Assembly (NCBI GenBank): GCA_030634675.1
Contig: DAOWAH010000013.1
Location: forward strand, 1-17,081
Source: Fidelibacterota bacterium
GTDB taxonomy: Bacteria > Marinisomatota > Marinisomatia > Marinisomatales > TCS56
Length of the DNA stretch: 17,081 nucleotides
Direction: 5' to 3'
The stretch's first letter is position 1. Every line of letters starts with the position of its first letter. The notes beneath the pieces are model-generated. The model worked only from the letters and a program-made list of their open reading frames with translations. It searched no databases and was not told the origin of the DNA. Of this stretch, positions 7,537 to 13,707 are shown in pieces. The position numbers and the translations under genes were made by a program.

Positions 7537-8070
7537 ATGAGAGTAAAAGTTTTAGAAATTTGGCCTGAGATCAATTGGATCAAAGATAATGAACTGCGAG
7601 AGAAAACCTTGGAAGCCTGGGTTTTCGCGATTGAAAACAGTGTCCTGACACCCGAAGATCTGGAGGAGATACCTTTTTCATTGCTGATCAAAAATTGCAA
7701 CATATCATTCATGAATCACAAACGCACCTGCGTCCAGCTGGCGGTGGATATTGCCAAACGCATGCAGGATAATTTCGGCGACGAGATCAAGATTGACATG
7801 GACCTGCTTATATCTGGTGCGATTTTGATTGATATTGGCAAGCTGTTGGAATACGAAATGATCGATGGCAAACTGACCACCAGCAACGCCGGTAAAATTG
7901 TGCGCCACCCGTTCAGCGGGGTTGGTATCGCGGCTCGTTTTGACCTGCCAGCGGAGGTTCAGCATATCATTGCCACTCACTCTAAAGAAGGCGACCTGGG
8001 CTACCGTACGGTGGAATCGATCATCGTGCATCATGCCGACTTTGTATCCTTCGAACCATTTAAGGCTTGA
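7537..8070 (+). CDS. HD-domain protein with an incomplete HD doublet
   Basis: Resembles HDIG-type metal-dependent phosphohydrolases; substrate unknown. In a 177-residue protein the order of expected metal ligands is His61 (NHKRTC), the HDIGK site at 97-102 reading LIDIGK, so that His is replaced by Ile98 while Asp99 remains, then His124 (VRHPF), His148 (IIATHSKEG) and Asp168 (VHHADFV). One of the two hallmark ligands is missing, so activity may be altered or lost, yet all other ligands are kept and the frame is intact, arguing against decay. GGAG precedes the ATG at normal spacing. Base composition resembles the metabolic genes rather than the inserted cassettes, so it is probably a native member of the cluster, perhaps regulatory. 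This is inference. Confidence 0.75.
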   Translation: MRVKVLEIWPEINWIKDNELREKTLEAWVFAIENSVLTPEDLEEIPFSLLIKNCNISFMNHKRTCVQLAVDIAKRMQDNFGDEIKIDMDLLISGAILIDIGKLLEYEMIDGKLTTSNAGKIVRHPFSGVGIAARFDLPAEVQHIIATHSKEGDLGYRTVESIIVHHADFVSFEPFKA

Positions 8071-8461
8071 ATAACCACAGATTTCACTGAGTACTCAGAT
8101 TAAAAGATGAATTATTTATATAAGGATCTTACCTATCGAATAATTGGAGCTGCGATGGAGGTTCATAAAGAACTGGGGCCTGGTTTTCTTGAATCTGTGT
8201 ACGAAGAAGCATTTATAGTGGAATTGAAAAGACTGAATATTTCTTTTGAGCAGCAGAAGAAGTATTATGTTAATTATAAAGGCATTGACATAAAGGAATA
8301 TTATTGTGATTTAGTAATTGATGACATCGAACGTGCTCAAATACTGAATTATTTGAAGGTAACAAAATTAAGGCTGGGGTTACTGATTAATTTTGGCGGT
8401 GAATCCTTGGAATATGAACGAATAATAAAATAATCTGTGAAATCTGTGTAATCAGTGGATA
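8071..8461. mobile_element. Inverted-repeat element B enclosing the GxxExxY gene (gene cassette)
   Basis: The left arm starts at 8071 (ATAACCACAGATTTCACTGA and onward to about 8103) and the right arm spans 8431-8461, ending GTGTAATCAGTGGATA. Aligned by hand, 23 of 30 positions are complementary. The ORF start (8107) lies just after the left arm and its TAA stop (8431-8433) is the first triplet of the right arm, so arms and gene form one compact unit. It sits directly after the HD gene stop and just before the hydro-lyase start. The arms are the same family as elements A, C and D, which carry no gene. No transposase or target-site duplication is recognisable. Confidence 0.75.
8107..8433 (+). 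CDS. GxxExxY protein lacking the segment expected to hold the ExK catalytic motif
   Basis: Member of the GxxExxY family (PD-(D/E)xK nuclease-like fold; function unproven). The start NYLYKDLTYRIIGAAMEVH and the signature GPGFLESVYEEA (G-x-x-E-x-x-Y) are textbook, and the C-terminal block QILNYLKVTKLRLGLLINFG is intact. Family members are usually about 120-130 residues; this one has 108. After KEYYCDLVID the expected stretch of roughly 14-20 residues with VElKAv is absent and the protein resumes at DIERAQILNYL. The Asp of the core is kept, but the ExK is gone. The loss is in frame, so a stable protein may still be made, probably without nuclease activity. No ribosome-binding site precedes it. 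Confidence 0.85.
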   Translation: MNYLYKDLTYRIIGAAMEVHKELGPGFLESVYEEAFIVELKRLNISFEQQKKYYVNYKGIDIKEYYCDLVIDDIERAQILNYLKVTKLRLGLLINFGGESLEYERIIK

Positions 8462-8467
8462 AAATAA

Positions 8468-10438
8468 ATGAAACAGAACTTAGTAGAAAAACTTGCCCAA
8501 AAATACGCGGTCGATTTAGCTGAAGGCACTGAAGTACATTCCGGTGGTTACCTTTCAATCCAGCCCGCCCATATTTTAACCCATGATAACACCGGTGCGG
8601 TGATGAATAAATTTCGGGCGATTGGTGCCAGCAAGATATCCGATCCGCGTCAGCCCATGTTTGCCCTGGATCATAATGTTCAGGATAAAAGTGAAGCTAA
8701 CCTTAAAAAATATGCCGGCATCGAAGCTTTTGCCAAAGAGATGGGCGTCGATTTTTATCCTGCTGGTCGAGGTATTGGTCACCAGTTAATGCTGGAAGAA
8801 GGCTATGCTTTCCCCGGTACGATGGCCGTAGCTTCCGATAGTCATGCTAATATGTACGGTGGTGTGGGCTGTCTGGGAACGCCGATCGTGCGAACCGATG
8901 CGGCCGCCATCTGGGCCACGGGCCGTACTTGGTGGCAGGTGCCACCGGTGGCAAAGGTCACACTAACTAGCAAACTCTCGGCTGGTGTGACCGGCAAAGA
9001 TTTGATCATCACCCTCTGTGGTGTTTTTAATAATGATGAAGTATTGAATCATGCCATCGAATTTGCCGGTGATGGCGTTGCCAATCTCACGATTGATGAG
9101 CGCTTGACGATTGCCAATATGACCACCGAGTGGGGCGCTCTTGTGGGCTTGTTCCCCATCGATGAAGTCACGATTAAATGGCTCTACGACCGGGCAGCGA
9201 CAATTGAAAAACGTGAGCTGGACGGCGTGCCTTCCGATGTCGATGGCAACGGTACCCATCCCCGGATGAATAAAGCGCGGATTTCAGCACTGGAAGTCAA
9301 CATACCCGCAGCCGATTCGGATGCTTATTACGCCAAGGAATTGACAATCGATTTAGCCACAGTCAGTCCGCATGTTTCCGGTCCTCACAATGTCAAAACA
9401 ATGTCCCCCGTGGTGGAGATGGAAAAGCGCAATCTGAAAATCCACAAGGCTTATCTGGTATCCTGCGTGAATAGTCGGGTTGATGATTTGTCTGAGGCGG
9501 CCGCCGTCGTAAAAGGGCAAAAAGTTGCTGACGGAGTGGAATTTTATATCGCTGCTGCCTCTCGGGAAGTGCAGGAAGAAAGCGAGCGACGCGGTGACTG
9601 GCAGACTCTTTTGGAAGCCGGAGTAATTGCGCTACCACCAGGTTGTGGCCCCTGTATCGGTCTGGGAGTTGGATTATTGCAGGATGGTGAAGTTGGGATT
9701 TCAGCTACCAATCGCAATTTCAAGGGTAGGATGGGTTCCCAGGAAGCGGAAGCCTATTTGGCATCACCGGCCGTGGTGGCCGCCAGTGCCCTGGCTGGCA
9801 AAATTGCTGGACCCGCTTTATTTAGCAACACAGCAGTAAAAACCAGTATTGCGGTTGCGCCGGTTCCTAAGCGAGAAGCGGTCACAGCCAGTCTGCTGGA
9901 TGGCTTCCCGGCCAAATTGTCGGGCACGGCCATCTTTTGCCATCAGGATAATCTTAATACCGATGGTATCTATCCCGGCAAGTATACTTACATCGATGAT
10001 TTCACGCCCCAGCAACAGGCAAGAGTTGTCATGGAAAATTATGACAGTGAATTCGGTAAGCTGGTTCAGAGGGGTGATATTCTGGTTGGTGGCTTTAATT
10101 TTGGCAGTGGCAGTTCCCGGGAACAGGCTGCTACCGCCTTAAAGTATCGAGGAATTCAATTGGTCCTGGCCGGTTCCTTCAGCCAGACCTACAAGCGCAA
10201 CGCCATCAACAACGGTTACCTGGTAATGGAAGCGCCGGAATTATTAGCAGACCTGAAAGCGAAATATGGCACTGAAAAATTGACGATCAGAACTGATGCT
10301 AAAATTGAAATTGATTTTCAATCCGCTAAATTAACTTGTGCTGGGAAAACCTATTCGATTGGAGCAGTTGGGACGGCTGCACAGGAATTGATTTTGACTG
10401 AAGGGTTGGAAAACTGGGTGAAAGAAAAGATCAAGTAA
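8468..10438 (+). CDS. Aconitase-superfamily hydro-lyase, homoaconitase-like
   Basis: 4Fe-4S hydro-lyase expected to interconvert citrate and isocitrate, or a homologue. The 656-residue chain carries the three cluster cysteines: Cys333 (LVSCVNSR) and Cys393/Cys396 (GCGPCIGLG). Downstream come GEVGISATNRNFKGRMGS and AYLASPAVVAASALAG, then the swivel domain with IYPGKYTYIDD and GFNFGSGSSREQAATAL. These blocks look closer to fungal homoaconitase (Lys4) and LeuCD-like enzymes fused in one chain than to AcnA or AcnB. Given citrate lyase upstream and an isocitrate-dehydrogenase-family gene downstream, aconitase is the likeliest role; homoaconitase or another tricarboxylate is the alternative. The start follows repeat element B and has no clear Shine-Dalgarno site. 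Its TAA stop overlaps element C. Confidence 0.87.
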   Translation: MKQNLVEKLAQKYAVDLAEGTEVHSGGYLSIQPAHILTHDNTGAVMNKFRAIGASKISDPRQPMFALDHNVQDKSEANLKKYAGIEAFAKEMGVDFYPAGRGIGHQLMLEEGYAFPGTMAVASDSHANMYGGVGCLGTPIVRTDAAAIWATGRTWWQVPPVAKVTLTSKLSAGVTGKDLIITLCGVFNNDEVLNHAIEFAGDGVANLTIDERLTIANMTTEWGALVGLFPIDEVTIKWLYDRAATIEKRELDGVPSDVDGNGTHPRMNKARISALEVNIPAADSDAYYAKELTIDLATVSPHVSGPHNVKTMSPVVEMEKRNLKIHKAYLVSCVNSRVDDLSEAAAVVKGQKVADGVEFYIAAASREVQEESERRGDWQTLLEAGVIALPPGCGPCIGLGVGLLQDGEVGISATNRNFKGRMGSQEAEAYLASPAVVAASALAGKIAGPALFSNTAVKTSIAVAPVPKREAVTASLLDGFPAKLSGTAIFCHQDNLNTDGIYPGKYTYIDDFTPQQQARVVMENYDSEFGKLVQRGDILVGGFNFGSGSSREQAATALKYRGIQLVLAGSFSQTYKRNAINNGYLVMEAPELLADLKAKYGTEKLTIRTDAKIEIDFQSAKLTCAGKTYSIGAVGTAAQELILTEGLENWVKEKIK

Positions 10439-10575
10439 ACCACTGATTTCACCCGTCTACGCCAAGGCTATTCCGGGCAAGCGGATTACATAGAAAAATA
10501 ATTAATAAAAGTAAAAATTGCTAATTCCACGAATTGCACAAAATAAATCAGTGAAATTTGTGTAATCTGTGGTTA
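10436..10575. repeat. Inverted-repeat element C between hydro-lyase and dehydrogenase genes, with a nested insert
   Basis: The right arm at 10546-10575 ends TGTAATCTGTGGTTA. The left arm starts with the stop codon (TAAACCACTGATTTCACC) but is interrupted at about 10454. A GC-richer block (10454-10481) follows, and then the arm resumes as CGGATTACATAGA. Removing the block restores an arm like those of A, B and D. A degenerate extra arm-like piece, CCACGAATTGCACAAA, lies at about 10528-10543. Confidence 0.7.
10454..10481. repeat. Short GC-rich repeat nested in the left arm of element C
   Basis: This 28-nt block splits an otherwise normal arm. It contains CGCCAAGGCTA (10460-10470), whose complement TAGCCTTGGCG recurs at 16130-16140 in the leader of the last gene. 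The shared 11-mer and the differing base composition point to a second, independent dispersed repeat. Confidence 0.5.
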
Positions 10576-10590
10576 AACAAGGAAATTGAA

Positions 10591-11787
10591 ATGGCTAAAA
10601 GAACAATAGTAGCTCTACCCGGTGATGGTATCGGAAGAGTAGTGTTGGAAGAGACCATCCGCGTGCTGGAAGCTGCCGGCTTTGAAGCGAATTATGTGGA
10701 AGGTGATATCGGCTGGGAATTCTGGCGAACGGAAGGTAATCCTTTACCCCAGCGAACCTTGGATTTGATTGCTAAACATAAGATTGGTCTTTTCGGTGCA
10801 ATCACCTCCAAACCAAAAGATGAAGCATTCGAAGAACTGGCACCGGAATTGAAAGAGCAGGGACTGGTATATTCCAGCCCGATTGTTGGCCTGCGTCAGC
10901 ATTTTGGTCTGGATATCTGTTTACGACCTTGTCGTACTTATAAGGGTAACCCATTGAACTTTATCCGTCGGGGAGCTGGTGATACTATCGAAGAACCGGA
11001 AGTGGATGTCGCCATTTTCCGTCAGAATACCGAAGGATTGTACGGCGGTGTTGAATGGAGCAACCCTCCGATACAGGTACATGATGCCCTGATGACTCAC
11101 CCTAAATTCATCAAGAACTTTGGTGATACTCCGGTCGAGGAACTCTCAATTTCAACCAGGATTTTTACCAAGAAAGCTACTGAAAGAATTCTGCGGGCAG
11201 CTTTTGAACACGCTAAAAAATATGATTACAAATCGGCAACTGTCTGTGAAAAACCCAATGTTATCCGCGAAACATCGGGCATGATGTACAAAATGGCTCA
11301 GCAGATTCAGGCGGCGGATTTCCCCGATATCGAAATCTGGAATACCAATATTGACGCTCAGATGATGTGGCTGACCAAGAACCCGGAGAATTATGGCGTA
11401 ATCGTGGCCGGTAATATGTTCGGTGATATTGTATCCGATGGCTTTGCCGGGTTAATTGGCGGACTGGGATTTGCTTGCAGCGCCCAATACAATCCTGAAA
11501 CCGGAATCGGTGTTTTCGAGCCAACGCACGGTAGTGCCCCCAAATATGCCGACTATCCCGTCTCAATCGTTAATCCGATTGCCATGGTCGAATCGGCCTG
11601 TATGATGCTTGATTTCATCAATGAGCAGGAAATTGCTACGAAGATCAGGAAGGCAGTTGCCGAAGTTGTGGCGGAAGGCAAAGTCCAGACTTATGATATG
11701 GCGAAGATGGTTGGTCGTTCAGATGTGATTGAAAAAGGCGCTGCCTCCACAATTCAAATGGCCGACGCAATCATTGCCAAAATTTAA
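10591..11787 (+). CDS. icd: Isocitrate/isopropylmalate dehydrogenase family protein (probable isocitrate dehydrogenase)
   Basis: Decarboxylating beta-hydroxyacid dehydrogenase. The 398-residue chain shows LPGDGIG at the N-terminus, substrate arginines in GLRQHFGLDICLRPCR (Arg102, Arg112), FRQNTEGLYGGVEW (Tyr151), CEKPNVIRETSGMM (Lys221), and the metal aspartates in NTNID and GNMFGDIVSDGFAG. The cofactor site HGSAPKYAD has Lys-Tyr where E. coli NADP-enzyme has Lys344-Tyr345 (NAD enzymes have Asp-Ile), and TYDMAK gives Tyr plus Lys near the Tyr391/Arg395 positions, so NADP is likely. The specificity helix keeps Ser96 (E. coli Ser113) but has Ile98 in place of Asn115. I took the ATG at 10591, after AAGGA; the frame is open from 10558, but that part lies inside a repeat arm. 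Confidence 0.85.
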   Translation: MAKRTIVALPGDGIGRVVLEETIRVLEAAGFEANYVEGDIGWEFWRTEGNPLPQRTLDLIAKHKIGLFGAITSKPKDEAFEELAPELKEQGLVYSSPIVGLRQHFGLDICLRPCRTYKGNPLNFIRRGAGDTIEEPEVDVAIFRQNTEGLYGGVEWSNPPIQVHDALMTHPKFIKNFGDTPVEELSISTRIFTKKATERILRAAFEHAKKYDYKSATVCEKPNVIRETSGMMYKMAQQIQAADFPDIEIWNTNIDAQMMWLTKNPENYGVIVAGNMFGDIVSDGFAGLIGGLGFACSAQYNPETGIGVFEPTHGSAPKYADYPVSIVNPIAMVESACMMLDFINEQEIATKIRKAVAEVVAEGKVQTYDMAKMVGRSDVIEKGAASTIQMADAIIAKI

Positions 11788-11795
11788 GAAATTGA

Positions 11796-11895
11796 AACCA
11801 CAGATTGCACTGATTACACAGAACATTATTTAAAGAATGTTCTAATTCAAAAATTAAGCAATAAAATCAGTTAAAATCTGTGTAATCTGTGGTTA
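11796..11895. repeat. Inverted-repeat element D between dehydrogenase and MmgE/PrpD genes
   Basis: The left arm starts AACCACAGATTGCACTGATT at 11796 (to about 11823) and the right arm (11864-11895) ends TGTAATCTGTGGTTA. Same family as A-C and the shortest copy (100 nt). The interior adds its own perfect hairpin, GAACATT (11821-11827) with AATGTTC (11836-11842), so the transcript could fold into a long two-part stem. It fills almost all the space between the two genes but leaves the AGGA ribosome-binding site at 11902 free. Confidence 0.85.
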
Positions 11896-11911
11896 ACTAA
11901 TAGGAACTGTT

Positions 11912-13351
11912 ATGAGTAAAACCATATCCCGGCAAATAGCTGAATTTGCTATCAAACTGAAGTACGAGGATCTGCCATCGGAAGTAATTATGGAGGTCAA
12001 ACGTTATCTGTATGATTCACTCGGCTGCGCCTTTGGTAGTATGCATACATCGGATGTAAACACCATCCATGAAATTTATGAGGAAATGGGTGGTAGGGAA
12101 GAGGCTACCGTCATCGGTTTTGGCGATGAGATTCCAGCCGTCAATGCCACGCTGGTGAATTCACTGATGATCCGGGCTCTGGACTTCAACGACATCTATT
12201 GGAAAGAAGACCCGAGTCATCCCAGTGATATCATCCCGGCGGCGCTGACCATGGCGGAAAAAGTCAATGCCTCCATGAAAGATGTGATCGTAGCTATTGT
12301 ATTGGCATATGAATTCGAACAGCGCCTGTGTCTTTTCGCCAAGCCTGGTGTCCGCGAGCGGAAATGGCATCACGCCACCCTGACCCAGTTCGTATCGCCG
12401 ATCGTGGCCGGTAAAATTCTGGGTCTGACCGTGGATGAGATGGTGAACGCCATTGGTATTTCCGGTTGCCATAACCATACTATCGGTTGTCCCACTGCCG
12501 GCAAACTCACTATGATGAAAAACACTGTCGATCCCATGGCGGTTCAGTCCGGCGTGTTTGCTGCTCTGATGGCTCAGAAAGGCTATTCCGGTACGGAGAA
12601 AGTCTTCGAAGGTAAGGAAGGTTTCATGGATGCCTTCATCGGCTGGGATGCCAAAGAGGAAGCGTTGAATCCCCGGGACATGGCAGGACGTGACGGTATT
12701 TCGGTCTGGAGCTGGGATGTGGATGCATTGGTTGGTAACCTGGGTAAGAATTACAAAATTCTGGAATGCGGCATGAAAGCTTTTCCAACGGAAGCGCTGA
12801 CGCATACACATATATCCTGTTTGCTCAAAGCTATGATCAATAATAATCTGGAATACACGGATATTAAAGAAGTTAAGGTGACTTGTTTTGCCCAGGCTTA
12901 CGATATCTTATTCGATCCGACTAAGTACCGTCCTGAATCGAGGGAAACGGCTGATCATTCTCTGCCCTATTGTCTGGCAGCGGCCATGGTGGATAAAAAA
13001 ATCACGACTGATTCATTTTCAGATGAAAAATTAAATGATCCCAGGATTTTTGAAGTAATCGATAAAATTGTGGGTGAGCCATCACAGGAATTTGAAAAGA
13101 TGTTCCCAGCCAAGCAACCTTCCAGGGTTATTGTTACCACTAATGATGGAAAGGAATACTCGGAATACCTGGAATATCCCAAAGGCGACCCGCGGGAGCC
13201 GATGACCATGGAAGACCTGGAAAATAAATTTAATTCACTGGCCGCCGGCCTGTTCGACGCGGAAGAACTTTCACAGTTGAAAGATACCATTTTCAATTGC
13301 GAAACCATGAGTACCCGTGATTTCATGGGCCAGATGGTGGTTACGATCTGA
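11912..13351 (+). CDS. MmgE/PrpD family protein (2-methylcitrate dehydratase / cis-aconitate-type enzyme)
   Basis: The MmgE/PrpD family includes 2-methylcitrate dehydratase PrpD (which also dehydrates citrate) and cis-aconitate decarboxylase. The 479-residue length fits. The all-helical N-terminal domain opens QIAEFAIKLKYEDLPSEVI and KRYLYDSLGCAFGS. The active-site region is ALDFNDIYWKEDPSHPSDII, with Asp91, Asp94 and His103, followed by KWHHATLTQ (His153/154), MMKNTVDPMAVQSGV (Lys203) and ECGMKAFPTEALTHTH. The cofactor-free fold means it could bypass the oxygen-sensitive Fe-S enzyme upstream. The gene is last in the tricarboxylate cluster and is followed by a terminator. No prpB or prpC is seen, so a methylcitrate cycle is not supported; the substrate is more probably citrate, isocitrate or cis-aconitate, by inference. 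AGGA precedes the start. Confidence 0.85.
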   Translation: MSKTISRQIAEFAIKLKYEDLPSEVIMEVKRYLYDSLGCAFGSMHTSDVNTIHEIYEEMGGREEATVIGFGDEIPAVNATLVNSLMIRALDFNDIYWKEDPSHPSDIIPAALTMAEKVNASMKDVIVAIVLAYEFEQRLCLFAKPGVRERKWHHATLTQFVSPIVAGKILGLTVDEMVNAIGISGCHNHTIGCPTAGKLTMMKNTVDPMAVQSGVFAALMAQKGYSGTEKVFEGKEGFMDAFIGWDAKEEALNPRDMAGRDGISVWSWDVDALVGNLGKNYKILECGMKAFPTEALTHTHISCLLKAMINNNLEYTDIKEVKVTCFAQAYDILFDPTKYRPESRETADHSLPYCLAAAMVDKKITTDSFSDEKLNDPRIFEVIDKIVGEPSQEFEKMFPAKQPSRVIVTTNDGKEYSEYLEYPKGDPREPMTMEDLENKFNSLAAGLFDAEELSQLKDTIFNCETMSTRDFMGQMVVTI

Positions 13352-13352
13352 T

Positions 13353-13380
13353 TCAGGTTTCAGGAGTCAGGTTTCAGGGG
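13353..13380. repeat. Short direct repeat TCAGGTTTCAGG before the terminator
   Basis: TCAGGTTTCAGG occurs at 13353-13364 and again at 13368-13379, separated by AGT, immediately before and running into the terminator stem. It may be a slippage product or a trace of a dispersed repeat. Confidence 0.55.
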
Positions 13381-13402
13381 CATGGGTGACCGTGCCCTTT
13401 TT
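13378..13402 (+). terminator. Intrinsic terminator of the tricarboxylate cluster
   Basis: GGGCATGG (13378-13385), loop GTGA, and CCGTGCCC (13390-13397) form an 8-bp stem with one G-T wobble, directly followed by TTTTT. It lies 27 nt after the MmgE/PrpD stop codon. This is the only textbook terminator seen in the window. It supports 4095-13351 being one transcription block separate from the metal exporter. Confidence 0.88.
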
Positions 13403-13437
13403 ATGTTTTGGACGATTTATAAATGACAATCGTGTAA

Positions 13438-13455
13438 ACAACTCTCGAGAGTTGT
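13438..13455. repeat. Perfect 18-bp palindrome
   Basis: ACAACTCTCGAGAGTTGT reads identically on both strands with no spacer. It is followed by a C-rich, T/A-poor tract of CACA-type steps (to about 13500). It could be the tip of a REP/MITE-type dispersed repeat or a binding site for a dimeric regulator of the exporter gene. It lies about 250 nt upstream of that gene, which favours the dispersed-repeat reading. Confidence 0.6.
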
Positions 13456-13537
13456 CCCTACACAACCCCGTACACACATCCCCATGCACACGATACCCTA
13501 CGTAAATATTCGTTTCCATCCGTAATTTCCCGCTATC

Positions 13538-13690
13538 ATGAAATACATCGGCCCGGATTTTTATATAAGCACCGACCTGCTCACCGAAGAAGAACTGCTG
13601 ATCCAGCAGACGGCCTGCGATTTTGTGCAGGAGAAATTTATACTCCTGATCATAGGGCAAAAAATTACCGGATTGAATACCATCGATTAG
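13538..13690 (+). pseudogene. N-terminal remnant of an acyl-CoA dehydrogenase
   Basis: A 50-codon frame whose first 34 residues (from MKYIGPDFYISTDLL, then TEEELLIQQTACDFVQEKF) resemble the N-terminus of acyl-CoA/glutaryl-CoA dehydrogenases (pattern DxxxxDxLLTEEExxIxxTxRDFVxEK). The resemblance stops after EKF and the frame ends at TAG 13688, whereas the family is about 380 residues long. The expected Arg of 'RDFV' is Cys here. No Shine-Dalgarno site is seen. I read it as what is left after deletion of the gene body; the next gene starts 17 nt later. Confidence 0.55.
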
Positions 13691-13707
13691 ATCAACGGGG
13701 AAGTGAA

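Larger units (their letters stand above)
13352..13707. other. Intergenic region between the MmgE/PrpD gene and the CDF exporter
   Basis: About 356 nt. In order it holds the TCAGGTTTCAGG direct repeat, the terminator, the 18-bp palindrome, an acyl-CoA-dehydrogenase remnant (13538-13690) and the GGGGAAG ribosome-binding site of the exporter. This looks like a scar region where genes were lost and repeats landed. Confidence 0.6.

Noticed and set aside
10558..10590. TTG at 10558 as start of the dehydrogenase
   Set aside because: The extra 11 codons are translated repeat arm; ATG at 10591 has AAGGA at good spacing and gives the normal N-terminus before LPGDGIG.
8468..11787. Lysine (alpha-aminoadipate) pathway pair: homoaconitase plus homoisocitrate dehydrogenase
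   Set aside because: No homocitrate synthase or other lysine genes nearby, whereas citrate lyase is adjacent; kept only as an alternative substrate hypothesis.
5304..11895. CRISPR array reading of the recurring CACAGATTA arms
   Set aside because: Copies are inverted pairs at gene junctions with irregular spacing of hundreds to thousands of bases, not regular direct repeats with unique spacers; no cas genes.
11912..13351. Methylcitrate cycle (propionate oxidation) based on the PrpD-like protein
   Set aside because: No methylcitrate synthase or methylisocitrate lyase in the window; the family is broad.
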